Shown: positions 44,252-53,207 of the stretch, piece by piece | Position numbering within the stretch: position 1 is the first letter of the stretch | How the letters are laid out: every line of letters starts with the position of its first letter | From: Oleidesulfovibrio alaskensis DSM 16109 | Lineage (GTDB): Bacteria; Desulfobacterota; Desulfovibrionia; Desulfovibrionales; Desulfovibrionaceae | Assembly (NCBI RefSeq): GCF_000482745.1 | Contig: NZ_AXWQ01000005.1 | Coordinates: 248,001 to 312,000, forward strand | DNA length: 64,000 bases | Direction of reading: 5' to 3' | The notes under the pieces: generated by a model | What the model saw: only the letters and a program-made list of their open reading frames with translations | What the model was told of the DNA's origin: nothing | Databases searched by the model: none | Translations under genes and position numbers: made by a program

Positions 44252-45354
44252 GTGACGAGCTGAAACGCGACGGGCAGACCGGAGATTCCGAAGAGCACGA
44301 AACTGCGGCAAACGGAGAAACCGGAACTTCTACCGCCGATGCCGGGCAGGGCGACACAAACGAACAGCCCGCAGCGGAACAGCAGGATACAGCAGCAGAT
44401 TCCACCCCCGGGGACGGAACTGATGCTGATACCGGCGATGCCGCAGCAGATGACCCGTCTGCCGAATCCGCCGACGATAACAATAAAGCCGGGGCGGAAA
44501 ACGCCCCGGCTCTTTCTGAATCCGTTCCTCCCGTACCTGCCGTCAACCGCGTGACCGAGGCGGCGGCAGATGAGGAAGAGGATGAAGACGAACGGCCCAT
44601 GACGCTGCTTGAACATCTGGATGAGCTGCGGTTCCGGCTTGTGCGCTGCTGTATTGCCGTGGGCATAGGCTTTCTGGCCTGTTACGGTTTTGCAGAACAG
44701 CTTTTCGGCTATCTGGTGGCTCCGCTGCTGGCAGTAATGCCCGAAACAAGCACTTTGATTTTCACCGAGCTGCCCGAAGCGTTCTTCACCTATCTTAAAA
44801 TATCCATCGTTGCCGGTATGTTCCTGACCAGCCCGTACATATTTTACCAGATATGGGCTTTTATCGCTCCAGGACTGTACGACGAGGAAAAAAAATACAT
44901 CATTCCCATGGCCGGTGTTTCCGCACTGTTCTTTGCGTCGGGCGCCTGCTTCGGCTATTTTATTGTTTTCCCGTTCGCTTTCGACTTTTTCATGAGCTTT
45001 AACAACGAGACCATTCAGGCCATGCCCAAGCTTGGTGAATATCTCGGTTTTTCGCTCAAGTTGCTTATAGCGTTCGGCCTGATTTTCGAAATGCCTCTGT
45101 TTGCCTTTTTCGGCGCACGGATAGGCATTCTTACCGCTGCAGCCATGCGCAAAGCCCGCAAAGTTGCTGTGCTGTGCTTCTTTATTGTGGCGGCCATTCT
45201 TACCCCGCCCGATGTCATCTCGCAGCTGCTTATGGCCGGTCCGCTGCTGTTGCTGTATGAAGTAAGCATCTACGTGGCACAGATTTTCGGCCGGTCCGCC
45301 AAAGCCGGCGGGCAGGATGAAGATGAAAACGATGAGCAGGAAGAAACAGCGTAG
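44248..45354 (+). CDS. tatC: Twin-arginine translocase TatC with long acidic N-terminal extension
   Basis: 368 residues, against about 250 for most TatC. Residues 118-350 are a normal six-helix TatC: MTLLEHLDELRFRLV, FTELPEAFFTYLKIS, YQIWAFIAPGLYDEEKKYI, GASFGYF-type SGACFGYFIVFPFAFDFF, and FEMPLFAFFGARIGIL. Residues 1-117 are Asp, Glu, Ala, Thr and Gly rich, with few basic residues and no hydrophobic helix, so they should face the cytoplasm. The ATG at 44248 is coupled to tatB, but no obvious ribosome site precedes the alternative ATG at 44599. An acidic Asp/Glu tail also ends the protein. Confidence 0.9.
   Translation: MSDELKRDGQTGDSEEHETAANGETGTSTADAGQGDTNEQPAAEQQDTAADSTPGDGTDADTGDAAADDPSAESADDNNKAGAENAPALSESVPPVPAVNRVTEAAADEEEDEDERPMTLLEHLDELRFRLVRCCIAVGIGFLACYGFAEQLFGYLVAPLLAVMPETSTLIFTELPEAFFTYLKISIVAGMFLTSPYIFYQIWAFIAPGLYDEEKKYIIPMAGVSALFFASGACFGYFIVFPFAFDFFMSFNNETIQAMPKLGEYLGFSLKLLIAFGLIFEMPLFAFFGARIGILTAAAMRKARKVAVLCFFIVAAILTPPDVISQLLMAGPLLLLYEVSIYVAQIFGRSAKAGGQDEDENDEQEETA
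44487..44518 (+). repeat. Terminator-like perfect hairpin inside tatC
   Basis: 10-bp perfect stem AGCCGGGGCG/CGCCCCGGCT with loop GAAAA, followed by CTTTCTG. It encodes part of the acidic extension. The reading frame stays open through it. Confidence 0.8.
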
Positions 45355-45384
45355 CCGCTTTTTTTCCGGCTTTCAGGAGACACC

Positions 45385-45975
45385 ATGACCCGACGCGCTG
45401 CGACTGTGACGCGCACCACGACAGAAACTGCCATTTCCATTTCGCTTACAGTGGACGGCAAAGGCGAAGTATCGGTAACAACCGGTCACGGATTTACCGA
45501 TCATATGCTTACTCTGCTCGGCTTCTGGGCGGGCTTTGACCTGACCCTGACCTGCAACGGCGACACGCATGTGGACGCCCACCATACGGTGGAAGATGCA
45601 GGGCTCTGTCTGGGGCAGGCTTTCGCACAGGCGCTGGGTGACAGAAAAGGCATAGCGCGGGTAGGCAACGCACGGGTACCCATGGATGAAGCGCTGACGG
45701 AAGTCGATCTGGATATTTCCGGACGCCCCTATCTGGTTTACCGCGGCGACGAACTGCTGCCGCCGGTCATTGCCGGTGACGAGGCAGACCTGTGGCGCGA
45801 GTTTTTCAAATCATTTGCCAACGGTGCCAGAATCAATCTGCACATATCATTGCTTTACGGCAAAAACGGTCATCATCTGTTAGAATCCGCGTTCAAAGGT
45901 CTGGGGCTTGCTCTGCGCCGGGCCGCGGCTTGTGAACGCGAAGCACTGCTCAGCACCAAGGGGAGTCTCGACTGA
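45385..45975 (+). CDS. hisB: Imidazoleglycerol-phosphate dehydratase
   Basis: Histidine biosynthesis: dehydrates imidazoleglycerol phosphate. 196 residues, a stand-alone dehydratase. Metal-binding blocks are GFTDHMLTLLGFWAGFDL, THVDAHHTVEDAGLCLG and YGKNGHHLLESAFKGLGLAL. Start ATG with CAGGAGA upstream. Its stop overlaps the following lipoprotein start (TGATG). Confidence 0.97.
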   Translation: MTRRAATVTRTTTETAISISLTVDGKGEVSVTTGHGFTDHMLTLLGFWAGFDLTLTCNGDTHVDAHHTVEDAGLCLGQAFAQALGDRKGIARVGNARVPMDEALTEVDLDISGRPYLVYRGDELLPPVIAGDEADLWREFFKSFANGARINLHISLLYGKNGHHLLESAFKGLGLALRRAAACEREALLSTKGSLD

Positions 45976-46625
45976 TGCGCAAACTCTGCATAAAAATCCT
46001 GCTGGTCACGGCGGCGGCCGCGCTGCTGCTTACCGGCTGTTACAGCCCTGTCCAAGGTCCCATGCCGTTGCCCGATATCAACATTGGTGTGGCGGGCTTT
46101 ACCCAGCCCACCACCACGGCAGCGCTGCTGGCCGGTTACATTCCGGAAAATCAGCAGGAGGTGGACAACCAGACCCTGCGCGGTCTTGATGAAGACTTTG
46201 CCGCCATTCTTGCCGGTGCCACCGCACGCAAGTATGTTTCCAGTGAACAGGGAAGGCAATGTCAGGAAATAGTTTCCGCCGCACAGCAGGGCGAAAAAAG
46301 CATCAGCGCTTTTGAACACTGGCTGCGCGTGGGCCGCTGCATGGAGGTTGACTACCTGCTGGTGCCGCATCTCATCGACTGGCACCAGCGCAAAGGCGAA
46401 AACATGACGGCAGCCAGCCCCGCAAGCGTCACCCTTGACCTCTTTCTGATGGACGTGCAGGGGCAGTCCCTTGTTTCGCGTTACCATTTTGAAGAAACCC
46501 AGCAGACACTTGCTGACAATCTGCTGGAGTTCAGCAAATTCGTCGAACGCAAAGGCAAGTGGATCACAGCAGAAGATCTGGCCCGCGAAGGACTGTATCA
46601 GGGAATCAAGGAGCTGGGTCTGTGA
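45975..46625 (+). CDS. Putative outer-membrane lipoprotein between hisB and hisA
   Basis: 216 residues. A signal peptide with the lipobox LLTGC (lipidated Cys22), then a mixed alpha/beta domain. The stretch [17 protein letters not shown], later [22 protein letters not shown], recalls the strand order of CsgG/TolB-N-like assembly or lipoprotein domains; I cannot name a family with certainty. It overlaps hisB (TGATG) and hisA (GTGA), so it belongs to the operon although it is no histidine enzyme. Codon usage looks like its neighbours. Confidence 0.8.
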
Positions 46626-47359
46626 TCATCTTTCCTGCTGTGGACATAAAGGGCGGGCAGGCGGTTCGCTTGCGGCAGGGCAAGGCCGATCAGGAAACGG
46701 TTTTTTCCGGCGATCCTGTGGCCATGGCACGCCACTGGGAAGAACAGGGCGGACGCTGGCTGCATGTGATAGATCTGGACGGTGCGTTTTCCGGCACTCC
46801 GGTCAACCGCGAGCTGATCAGAACCATCTGCGCCAGTGTATCCATTCCCGTCCAGCTGGGCGGCGGCATACGCGATACCGTCACCGCGCAGGCGTATCTG
46901 GATGCCGGAGTTGAACGGCTGATAATCGGCACCATCGCCCTGACCGATCCCGATCTGTTCGGGGCCATGTGTTCAGCGTTTCCGGGCCGTATAGGCGTTT
47001 CGCTGGACGCGGAAGGCGGCAGACTGAAAACCAAAGGCTGGGTGGAAGATTCCGGCCTGAGCATTTACGACGTACTGCCCCGGCTGACAGAACAGGGAGC
47101 CGCGTTCCTCATTTACACCGACATCGACCGCGACGGGATGCAGAGCGGTGTAAACGTGGAAGCTCTTTCCGAACTTGCCGTCCGCTCGGCAATACCAGTC
47201 ATAGCGGCAGGCGGCGTAGCGACCATGCAGGACGTCTACGATCTGTATCCTGTAAGCCGCAGTGCCAACCTGCAGGGCGCCATTACCGGCAAGGCCATTT
47301 ACGAGGGTTCGCTGGATCTGGCAGAAGCCATGCGCTGGATAGACAGCCGGACAGCATGA
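46622..47359 (+). CDS. hisA: ProFAR isomerase
   Basis: Amadori isomerase of histidine synthesis, 245 residues, TIM barrel with two phosphate-binding halves. The catalytic Asp is in [25 protein letters not shown] and [14 protein letters not shown] mark the halves, and IAAGGVAT the phosphate site. The start is GTG at 46622 overlapping the lipoprotein stop (GTGA), preceded by AAGGAG. hisC is 9 kb away in another unit, so the pathway is dispersed. Confidence 0.97.
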
Positions 47360-47563
47360 CGCATGCGCCATGCGTTGGCATGGCTGCAAGGCTTGCACCG
47401 GATTATGTACCGTCGTATTCAGGCACCGGAGCCGGTAGCCGCAGACAGTATCATATGTTTTTGGTCAGGCCGGTTGCCAACAGCAGCACAGACCCGTCTG
47501 CGGTGCGGCAGTCTGAAAAATTATCATGAACGGATACTCCGGCAGTACCTGCCGGTCATGCAG

Positions 47564-47585
47564 GGGGATGGAAACATCCCCTTTT
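47564..47585 (+). terminator. Terminator between hisA and the next gene
   Basis: 7-bp stem GGGGATG/CATCCCC with loop GAAA and TTTTG after it. Confidence 0.75.
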
Positions 47586-47618
47586 GCATAAGGCATCCGC
47601 AACTCCGGAGAGAACACA

Positions 47619-48074
47619 ATGCAGCACACATTTCTTATGGAAGAAGGATTCTGGCAGCTTTCCGGTGTCTTCTCCAACATCAGCGGTGTAGCTGTTCCGG
47701 TGGAAGGCAGGTCCATAGTCACCCACACGCCGGAACAATGGTCCAACCATGCATTCATGCGCATTCTCACCGCGCAGCCGCAGGACATAGAAAACCTGTA
47801 CACATTTCAGCCGCTGCCCCCCAAGGCAACCTACGCGCAATGGCGCTCCACCAGCCCGTCTCTGGGTGACGTCAGCGGCTGCTTCGCCTTTGCAGGCGAT
47901 ACCATCATATCATCGTCCATCATTGCAGAAACCCGCCAGCACGCTACCGAACACCTGAGGCTTATCAGCAGCGAAGCGTACGAAAACAGAGGGGCACTGT
48001 TTCAGAACGACACGCTGGTAGCCACATGGAGCGTGCTCATGCAGCGCATCCGGCAGCCGGAAAGACTGCAGTAG
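47619..48074 (+). CDS. Hypothetical protein, no recognised family
   Basis: 151 residues, soluble, no signal or membrane segment. It starts MQHTFLMEEGFWQLSGVFSNISG and is rich in Ser/Thr/Gln, with about 10% aromatic residues. A CCGGAGAG ribosome site lies 5 bases before the ATG. It ends 10 bases short of the convergent oxidoreductase gene. I do not recognise a domain. Confidence 0.7.
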   Translation: MQHTFLMEEGFWQLSGVFSNISGVAVPVEGRSIVTHTPEQWSNHAFMRILTAQPQDIENLYTFQPLPPKATYAQWRSTSPSLGDVSGCFAFAGDTIISSSIIAETRQHATEHLRLISSEAYENRGALFQNDTLVATWSVLMQRIRQPERLQ

Positions 48075-48083
48075 CGGAGCAAG

Positions 48084-49541
48084 CTAGCTGCACGCCTTGC
48101 CCTGATGGCGAAAAAGAAAACACAGTGCACTCTGCACCTTGCCGGAGAACAATTTGTCCGCCATCACATTGCCGGCCACCCGCTTGCTTATTTCGCCCAG
48201 CGTCGGATACGGATACACCGCACCGGCAATTCTGGACAATGAAACCTTCCCGGCCTGCACAGCCACCCACTGGTTGATGATTTCACCGGCCCCGGCACCG
48301 CATATCTGCACCCCCAGCACTTTTTCCCGCGGGTCAAGCAGCATTTTTATGCGCCCTTCCGGTGCTCCTTCGGCCAGTGCCCTGTCGTTTCCTGAAAACA
48401 ACTCAGTGCGGACGGTATAATCGATTCCGGCGGCCTGCGCCCGCCGTTCGTTCAGCCCCACGGATGCCAGCTCCGGATCAGTAAACGTGCACCACGGCAT
48501 GTTGGTATAATCAGCCTTTTTCGGCAGACGGAATACGGCATTGGCAATGATGATGCCCCCCTCGTACCCTGCCGCATGGGTGAAAAGGTAGCGGCCGGTC
48601 ACGTCTCCGGCGGCATAGATGTGCGGTACGTTGGTCCGCATGCGTGCATCCACCCCGACACCCCGCGCCGAATACACCACACCTGCATTTTCCAGCGTCA
48701 GTCCCGACACATGAGGAGCACGCCCCAGAGCCACCAGCAACTCTGCAGCAGACAGCAGCTTTTCCGATCCCTCGTGTACAAGGCGCACCTGCACACCGTC
48801 AGCTCCGCGCCGGACAGACTGCATCTCCGTACGGGTAAGCACACGCACCCCTTCAGATTCCAGCCGCAGCCTGACGATATCCGCCATATCGGCATCCTCG
48901 TTGCTCAGCAACTGCCCCGAACGCTGTACAACGGTCACTTCTGTTCCCAGACGCCGGAAGGCCTGCGCCATCTCAAGAGCCACAGGCCCGCCCCCCAGCA
49001 CTATCAGCGATGCCGGCAGCACCGGCAGAGAAAAAATCTCTCTGTTGGTCAGATATCCGCTTTCTTTCAGCCCCTCCAGCGGGGGCACCGAGGCTCCCGA
49101 CCCGGTGGCGATGACAATTTTTGCTCCTGTGGCCCGCACCACAGAATCATCAGAACGGATTTCCACCGTGTGGTCATCCGCAAACGACGCCGCACCGAAA
49201 AGCACCTCTGCTCCCAGTGCAGTGAAACGTTCCACGGAATCATGCTGCTGGATGACGGCCTGAACTTCGCTGATACGCTGCGCCACCTGCGCAAAGTCCA
49301 CCGGCGGCAGCTGCGCATCGGGCAGTCCGTAACGTGCCGCGTGCCGCATCAGATGCCGCACTCCGGCGGTACGCAGCAGTGTTTTGCTGGGTACGCAGCC
49401 GTAATGAAGACAATCGCCGCCTAGGGCATGCCCGCTTTCCACCAGTAACACCTTAACGCCCAGCTGAGCGGCTCCGGCTGTTACGGTCAGACCGGCGGCA
49501 CCGCCGCCTATCACGATGATATCATAGTCATATTTTGCCAT
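48084..49541 (-). CDS. FAD pyridine nucleotide-disulfide oxidoreductase (mercuric reductase/lipoamide dehydrogenase-like)
   Basis: 485-residue flavoprotein. N-terminal FAD site VIGGGAAGLT, redox-active disulfide GGDCLHYGCVPSK, NAD(P)-binding LGGGPVALEM, second FAD motif AAGDVTG, and a C-terminal dimerisation domain with YPTLGEISKR. No vicinal Cys pair is present at the C-terminus as in true mercuric reductase, and the catalytic His-Glu of lipoamide dehydrogenase is replaced around YPYPTLGE. The ATG at 49541 has AGGAG 7 bases upstream and sits just inside the upstream stop. It is paired with a TVP38 protein, a common combination. Confidence 0.88.
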   Translation of the reverse strand: MAKYDYDIIVIGGGAAGLTVTAGAAQLGVKVLLVESGHALGGDCLHYGCVPSKTLLRTAGVRHLMRHAARYGLPDAQLPPVDFAQVAQRISEVQAVIQQHDSVERFTALGAEVLFGAASFADDHTVEIRSDDSVVRATGAKIVIATGSGASVPPLEGLKESGYLTNREIFSLPVLPASLIVLGGGPVALEMAQAFRRLGTEVTVVQRSGQLLSNEDADMADIVRLRLESEGVRVLTRTEMQSVRRGADGVQVRLVHEGSEKLLSAAELLVALGRAPHVSGLTLENAGVVYSARGVGVDARMRTNVPHIYAAGDVTGRYLFTHAAGYEGGIIIANAVFRLPKKADYTNMPWCTFTDPELASVGLNERRAQAAGIDYTVRTELFSGNDRALAEGAPEGRIKMLLDPREKVLGVQICGAGAGEIINQWVAVQAGKVSLSRIAGAVYPYPTLGEISKRVAGNVMADKLFSGKVQSALCFLFRHQGKACS

Positions 49542-49543
49542 CA

Positions 49544-50245
49544 TCAGGCTCCTTTTGTGCTGCGCCATGCGGCTGCACGTTCCAGCACCTTGCGCGCTGC
49601 CAGCGGAAAAAGCCCCAGAAGGGCAAAAGACAGTATCAGCGAAGGCGAAAGGATGCCGGAAAGCGATTCAATGGCCCCCAGCTCTTTACCTGCATTCACA
49701 TACACAATGGTTCCGGGCAGCATGCCCAGTTGCGAAACCCAGTAAAATGTCCTGATGGGCAGCGGGGTAAGTCCCATGGCCAGATTGATTAGAAAAAAAG
49801 GAAAGACAGGCACAAGCCTGAGAGAAAACAGATAAAAAGCTCCGTCCTCCCTTATGCCTGCGTTGATCTTTTCCAGCCTGCCGCCAAGCCGCCGCTGCAC
49901 CCAGCCCCGCAGTACAAAGCGAGAAGCCAGACACGCCAGTGTGGCTCCTATGGTGGAAGCAAATGAAACAGCCGCCAGAGTCACCCAGAACCCGAACAAA
50001 GCCGCACCGGCCAGAGTCATAACCGTGGCCCCCGGCAGAGACAGAGCCGTCACCGCAATGTACAGGGCCATATATCCGGCCACCACAAGCACCCCGTGCT
50101 GCCGGTACAAAGCTGTGAACGAATCCTGAGAAGCTTTCACATATTCAAGCGTAAAAAAACGCCCCAGATCAAAATACCAGAATACTGCCAGAAGAACGGC
50201 CAAAGCCACAGGCAGAATCACCCTGCCCGTGTTACGAATAGTCAT
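49544..50245 (-). CDS. TVP38/TMEM64 (DedA-like) membrane protein
   Basis: 233 residues with six helices. Family hallmarks are SLPGATVMTLAGAALFGFWVTL, then ASTIGATLACLASRF, and RLVPVFPFFLINLAMGLTPLP in the conserved core. The start at 50245 has AAGGAG 6 bases upstream. Translation runs into the oxidoreductase gene (TGATGATG). TVP38 proteins are linked to lipid scrambling and membrane stress; the link to the redox enzyme is unknown. Confidence 0.88.
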   Translation of the reverse strand: MTIRNTGRVILPVALAVLLAVFWYFDLGRFFTLEYVKASQDSFTALYRQHGVLVVAGYMALYIAVTALSLPGATVMTLAGAALFGFWVTLAAVSFASTIGATLACLASRFVLRGWVQRRLGGRLEKINAGIREDGAFYLFSLRLVPVFPFFLINLAMGLTPLPIRTFYWVSQLGMLPGTIVYVNAGKELGAIESLSGILSPSLILSFALLGLFPLAARKVLERAAAWRSTKGA

Positions 50246-50288
50246 GAAAACTCCTTGCCCGCAGGCCGGACAACAGCAGCAGGCACAA

Positions 50289-51278
50289 TCAGGCTCCGCC
50301 GGCGGAGCGTACAAGGCGGCCGGTTCTCAGCATCTGCACGCCGCACACGGCCGCGCCCCACAGGCCCGATTCTTCATTGCGGTTCAGACGCACAGGCACT
50401 TTGCGCAAAAGATGCCCGTGCACATCGCTCTGCACAAACTCCTGTACAAACGCGTGGTGGGTGACAAGTCCCGGATTACCCGAAGCAAGCCCGCCGGCGA
50501 TATACAGCCCCCCCAGCGCCATGGTTTCCAGCACATAATCGTGGCAGGCTCTGCCGTAAAAACGGGCAAACCACTCAAGAACAACGGAGTCGCCTTCCAG
50601 CTTGCGGCTTACTTCACGCGATGACAGCCGTTCGCCGGTATGAAACTGGTGGAGCAGCCGCAGGCCTGTTCCTGTGACCACCAGATCGCCGATAACCTGC
50701 GGTCTTCCTGTCTCACGCAGTATAAATTCCGCAAATTCCAGTTCTTCTCTGCCTACAAAAGGAAATACGGAATGACCGCCCTCTGACGGCACGGTGATAT
50801 AACGCCCCACCCCGTCACACACCAGCAGACACTTGCCCAGTCCGGTTCCCCCCCCCACCACGGCTATGGGGGCGCCGTCCTCTGCCACACCGTGCTGCAC
50901 CGTAACAGCGTCATGCACGGCTTCGGACAGGCAGGCGTAAGCCTGCGCTTCAAAATCATTGATCAGACGACCGCGGGCGATACCGAACGTCTGTGCCACT
51001 TCATCCAGATCAACCGCCCACGATGCATTGGATATTTTGCAATAGCGCCCTTTTTTTTCGACAGCACCTGCCACAGCCAGCACCATGACGTCCGCATCAC
51101 GCGGCAGCAGCGAAAACCCGCGGTTTTCCAGCTCTGCCAGCAACGCCGGAAAAGACTGCGCGCCCTGAGTGGAAAGCCATAAGCTGTCTTCAAATTTCAG
51201 CGTACCGTCAGCCTGCAGCACAAAGGCCGCAAACCGGCTGTTGGTTCCCCCTATGTCCACTGCGAGAATGCGTTCCAT
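50289..51278 (-). CDS. glk: Glucokinase
   Basis: Phosphorylates glucose to glucose 6-phosphate with ATP. 329 residues with the ROK/Glk pattern: AVDIGGTNSRFAAF phosphate motif, ASWAVDLDEV, INDFEAQAY with catalytic Asp, and VVGGGTGLGKCLL. Start ATG at 51278 with CAAGGAG upstream. It sits upstream of the TVP38 gene on the same strand with a 43-base gap. Substrate could include other hexoses. Confidence 0.93.
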   Translation of the reverse strand: MERILAVDIGGTNSRFAAFVLQADGTLKFEDSLWLSTQGAQSFPALLAELENRGFSLLPRDADVMVLAVAGAVEKKGRYCKISNASWAVDLDEVAQTFGIARGRLINDFEAQAYACLSEAVHDAVTVQHGVAEDGAPIAVVGGGTGLGKCLLVCDGVGRYITVPSEGGHSVFPFVGREELEFAEFILRETGRPQVIGDLVVTGTGLRLLHQFHTGERLSSREVSRKLEGDSVVLEWFARFYGRACHDYVLETMALGGLYIAGGLASGNPGLVTHHAFVQEFVQSDVHGHLLRKVPVRLNRNEESGLWGAAVCGVQMLRTGRLVRSAGGA

Positions 51279-51420
51279 GCCTGCTCCTTGCTCGAAAAAA
51301 ATAAACCCGCAGCCCCACGCGAGCATGTCGCAAAGGCTGCAGGCCTATACTACCCTACTTGACGCGGCGGGCAAAGCGCGCAGATGCGGTAACAATACAT
51401 CTGCCCCGCACATACGGCAT

Positions 51421-51768
51421 TTACTGAAACGGTACAGTTTCCTCCGCTTCCACACCGTCTGCATCGCCCGCCAGCAGTTCGACCATATTACGCAGATGCG
51501 CATAGGTTTCCGGTGACATGGCTGTAAAACGCAAAGCTGTTTCATCACTTTCAGCACGCACCACCTCGGCATCTACCGACAGCTCATACCCTTCTGCAAG
51601 AGTAAGCAGAAAACGGCATGCCGCGCCCACCGGCAGCGGCGGATGCGCGATGCACAAGGCCCCGCGCAGACTCAGGTCAAGGGTCAACGCCCTGTTTCTG
51701 CTTCCGCCGTATTCCAGATGCACGGCATACCGTGCGGGCACACGCAACCTTCTGCGACGATCATCCAT
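51421..51768 (-). CDS. PilZ-domain protein
   Basis: 115 residues, a single PilZ domain that would bind cyclic di-GMP. The binding residues are the RRRRLRVPAR stretch (RxxxR pattern) and the LDLSLRGAL block, equivalent to the D/N-x-S-x-x-G motif. An acidic tail follows. The start at 51768 has GGAGG 9 bases upstream. It precedes the convergent-side gene for the solute-binding fusion by 25 bases and may share its transcript. Confidence 0.87.
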   Translation of the reverse strand: MDDRRRRLRVPARYAVHLEYGGSRNRALTLDLSLRGALCIAHPPLPVGAACRFLLTLAEGYELSVDAEVVRAESDETALRFTAMSPETYAHLRNMVELLAGDADGVEAEETVPFQ

Positions 51769-51793
51769 AAATCACGACCTCCGGAAAAACAGA

Positions 51794-52984
51794 CTACTCC
51801 TGCCACTCCGGACGCTGGACATACGGTTCCGGCAGCAGCTCAGAGAGCATGCGCTCTTCGTAGACGCCTTTTTCAGGCTCTATCAGGGCCAGTATACCAC
51901 GTCCGAACTCGTAGAGGAACTGTCTGTCAGAAGCGGAAGGTGATAAAAGGCGTCCGTCCGGTCCCACTGACACCACTGCACGGATGCCTATGTCGCCCTC
52001 CGACACGGCTTTAAGCGTGGCCGTACGCAGTGCCGTACCCGTAAGGTTGAGCATGGGATTCTCCACATTGCAGCCTGTGAAGATTTTTCCGGAGCGGGTA
52101 AGCACAGCAGCGCCCACCGGCACTCTGGAATACGGCGCATAGGCATTGATAGCCGCTGCCGTGGCCTGTTTTATCAGTTCGGCACGCTCTTCGGGCAACA
52201 GTTCCGGCACAAACCATTTTCGGTAAATGCGGTCATACTCACCGTTGCGCATAACTTCCAGCATGCCGTCGTTGATTAACTTGAGCAGTTCAGGCTCTTC
52301 GCGGTTCACCGCATAAAAAACGTCGGTGACACGCAGCGGAGTGCCGACGGTGGTTATCCCGCCCAGCTTCAGCTTTTCTATATAATAGTACGCCGTGCGC
52401 TCCGGCCCGCCGTATGCCACAACTTCGTCCCTGTACAGGGCCCGCAGGGCATCCACCTTGGTATTGAACAGCTTGACGTTAAGCCCGCCGAAGCCTTCCA
52501 GCACACGCTGCTGAAACGACCCTTTTTCCACAGAAACAGTCTGCCCGCGCAACAGGCGCACATTGCCCACGCGGTTATGATTTTTGGTAAACAGCATAAC
52601 CCGCGCAGGCAGGGTGGGACGTTCTGTGAAGCGGTACAACAACTCACGCTGAGCTGTCTTGGCCATGCCGGATGTCACCGTGATATTTCCGGCGGAAAGT
52701 TCCACCAGCACCTGATCCCACGAAAGCGGACGCATGATCAGCTTCACCGGCTTATCCCGCAGGACAGCTTTAAGCAGGTCCACATCAAACCCCGTGGGAA
52801 TGCCCTGCGCTTCTTCAAAGGAAAACGGCGGAAACTCTCTGTCAAAACCGTATATCACTTTAAGCGGTGCCGCCTGCAACGGAAAAGCAAACAGCCAGCA
52901 GAACAGCCACACAGTGCAGAACAGCGCACAGAAACGCACCATGTGCGACGGACGCGGTATGGCGGCAATAACAGATTTCGGCAT
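51794..52984 (-). CDS. Type-3 solute-binding protein fused to a degenerate cytidine deaminase domain
   Basis: 396 residues. A hydrophobic signal segment (about 15-38, ending QAAP) is followed by a SBP_bac_3 domain (about 41-258: YGFDREFPPFSF, GIPTGFDVDLLKAV, and ERTAYYYIEK). Residues about 268-385 follow the cytidine deaminase fold: AYAPYSRVPVGAAVLT, FTGCNVENP and KAVSEGD. The catalytic CAER is TALR (Thr317, Leu319) and PCGAC is PSASD (Ser350, Asp353), so the three zinc Cys and the catalytic Glu are gone. Start ATG at 52984 has a weak GGGG site; ATG at 52942 is possible. Probably secreted to the periplasm. Confidence 0.85.
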   Translation of the reverse strand: MPKSVIAAIPRPSHMVRFCALFCTVWLFCWLFAFPLQAAPLKVIYGFDREFPPFSFEEAQGIPTGFDVDLLKAVLRDKPVKLIMRPLSWDQVLVELSAGNITVTSGMAKTAQRELLYRFTERPTLPARVMLFTKNHNRVGNVRLLRGQTVSVEKGSFQQRVLEGFGGLNVKLFNTKVDALRALYRDEVVAYGGPERTAYYYIEKLKLGGITTVGTPLRVTDVFYAVNREEPELLKLINDGMLEVMRNGEYDRIYRKWFVPELLPEERAELIKQATAAAINAYAPYSRVPVGAAVLTRSGKIFTGCNVENPMLNLTGTALRTATLKAVSEGDIGIRAVVSVGPDGRLLSPSASDRQFLYEFGRGILALIEPEKGVYEERMLSELLPEPYVQRPEWQE

Positions 52985-53207
52985 GAACAAACCCCGTAGT
53001 TGAGTAGACAGCACTATAGCAATAATCCGGCCACCGGCAGTGTGCACCGGTTCACCTGTTCTATTCGGCAGATACGGCAGGGAGTTTAGTGCTGAAACAT
53101 TGCACACCGCTCTGTATGCTACCCGCCCGGGCCGGCGGTGGCAACCGCTGCAGCAGCCGTTGCCGGCATACCGGCCATATGCTACTGCGGCATTACAAGG
53201 AGCCGGT

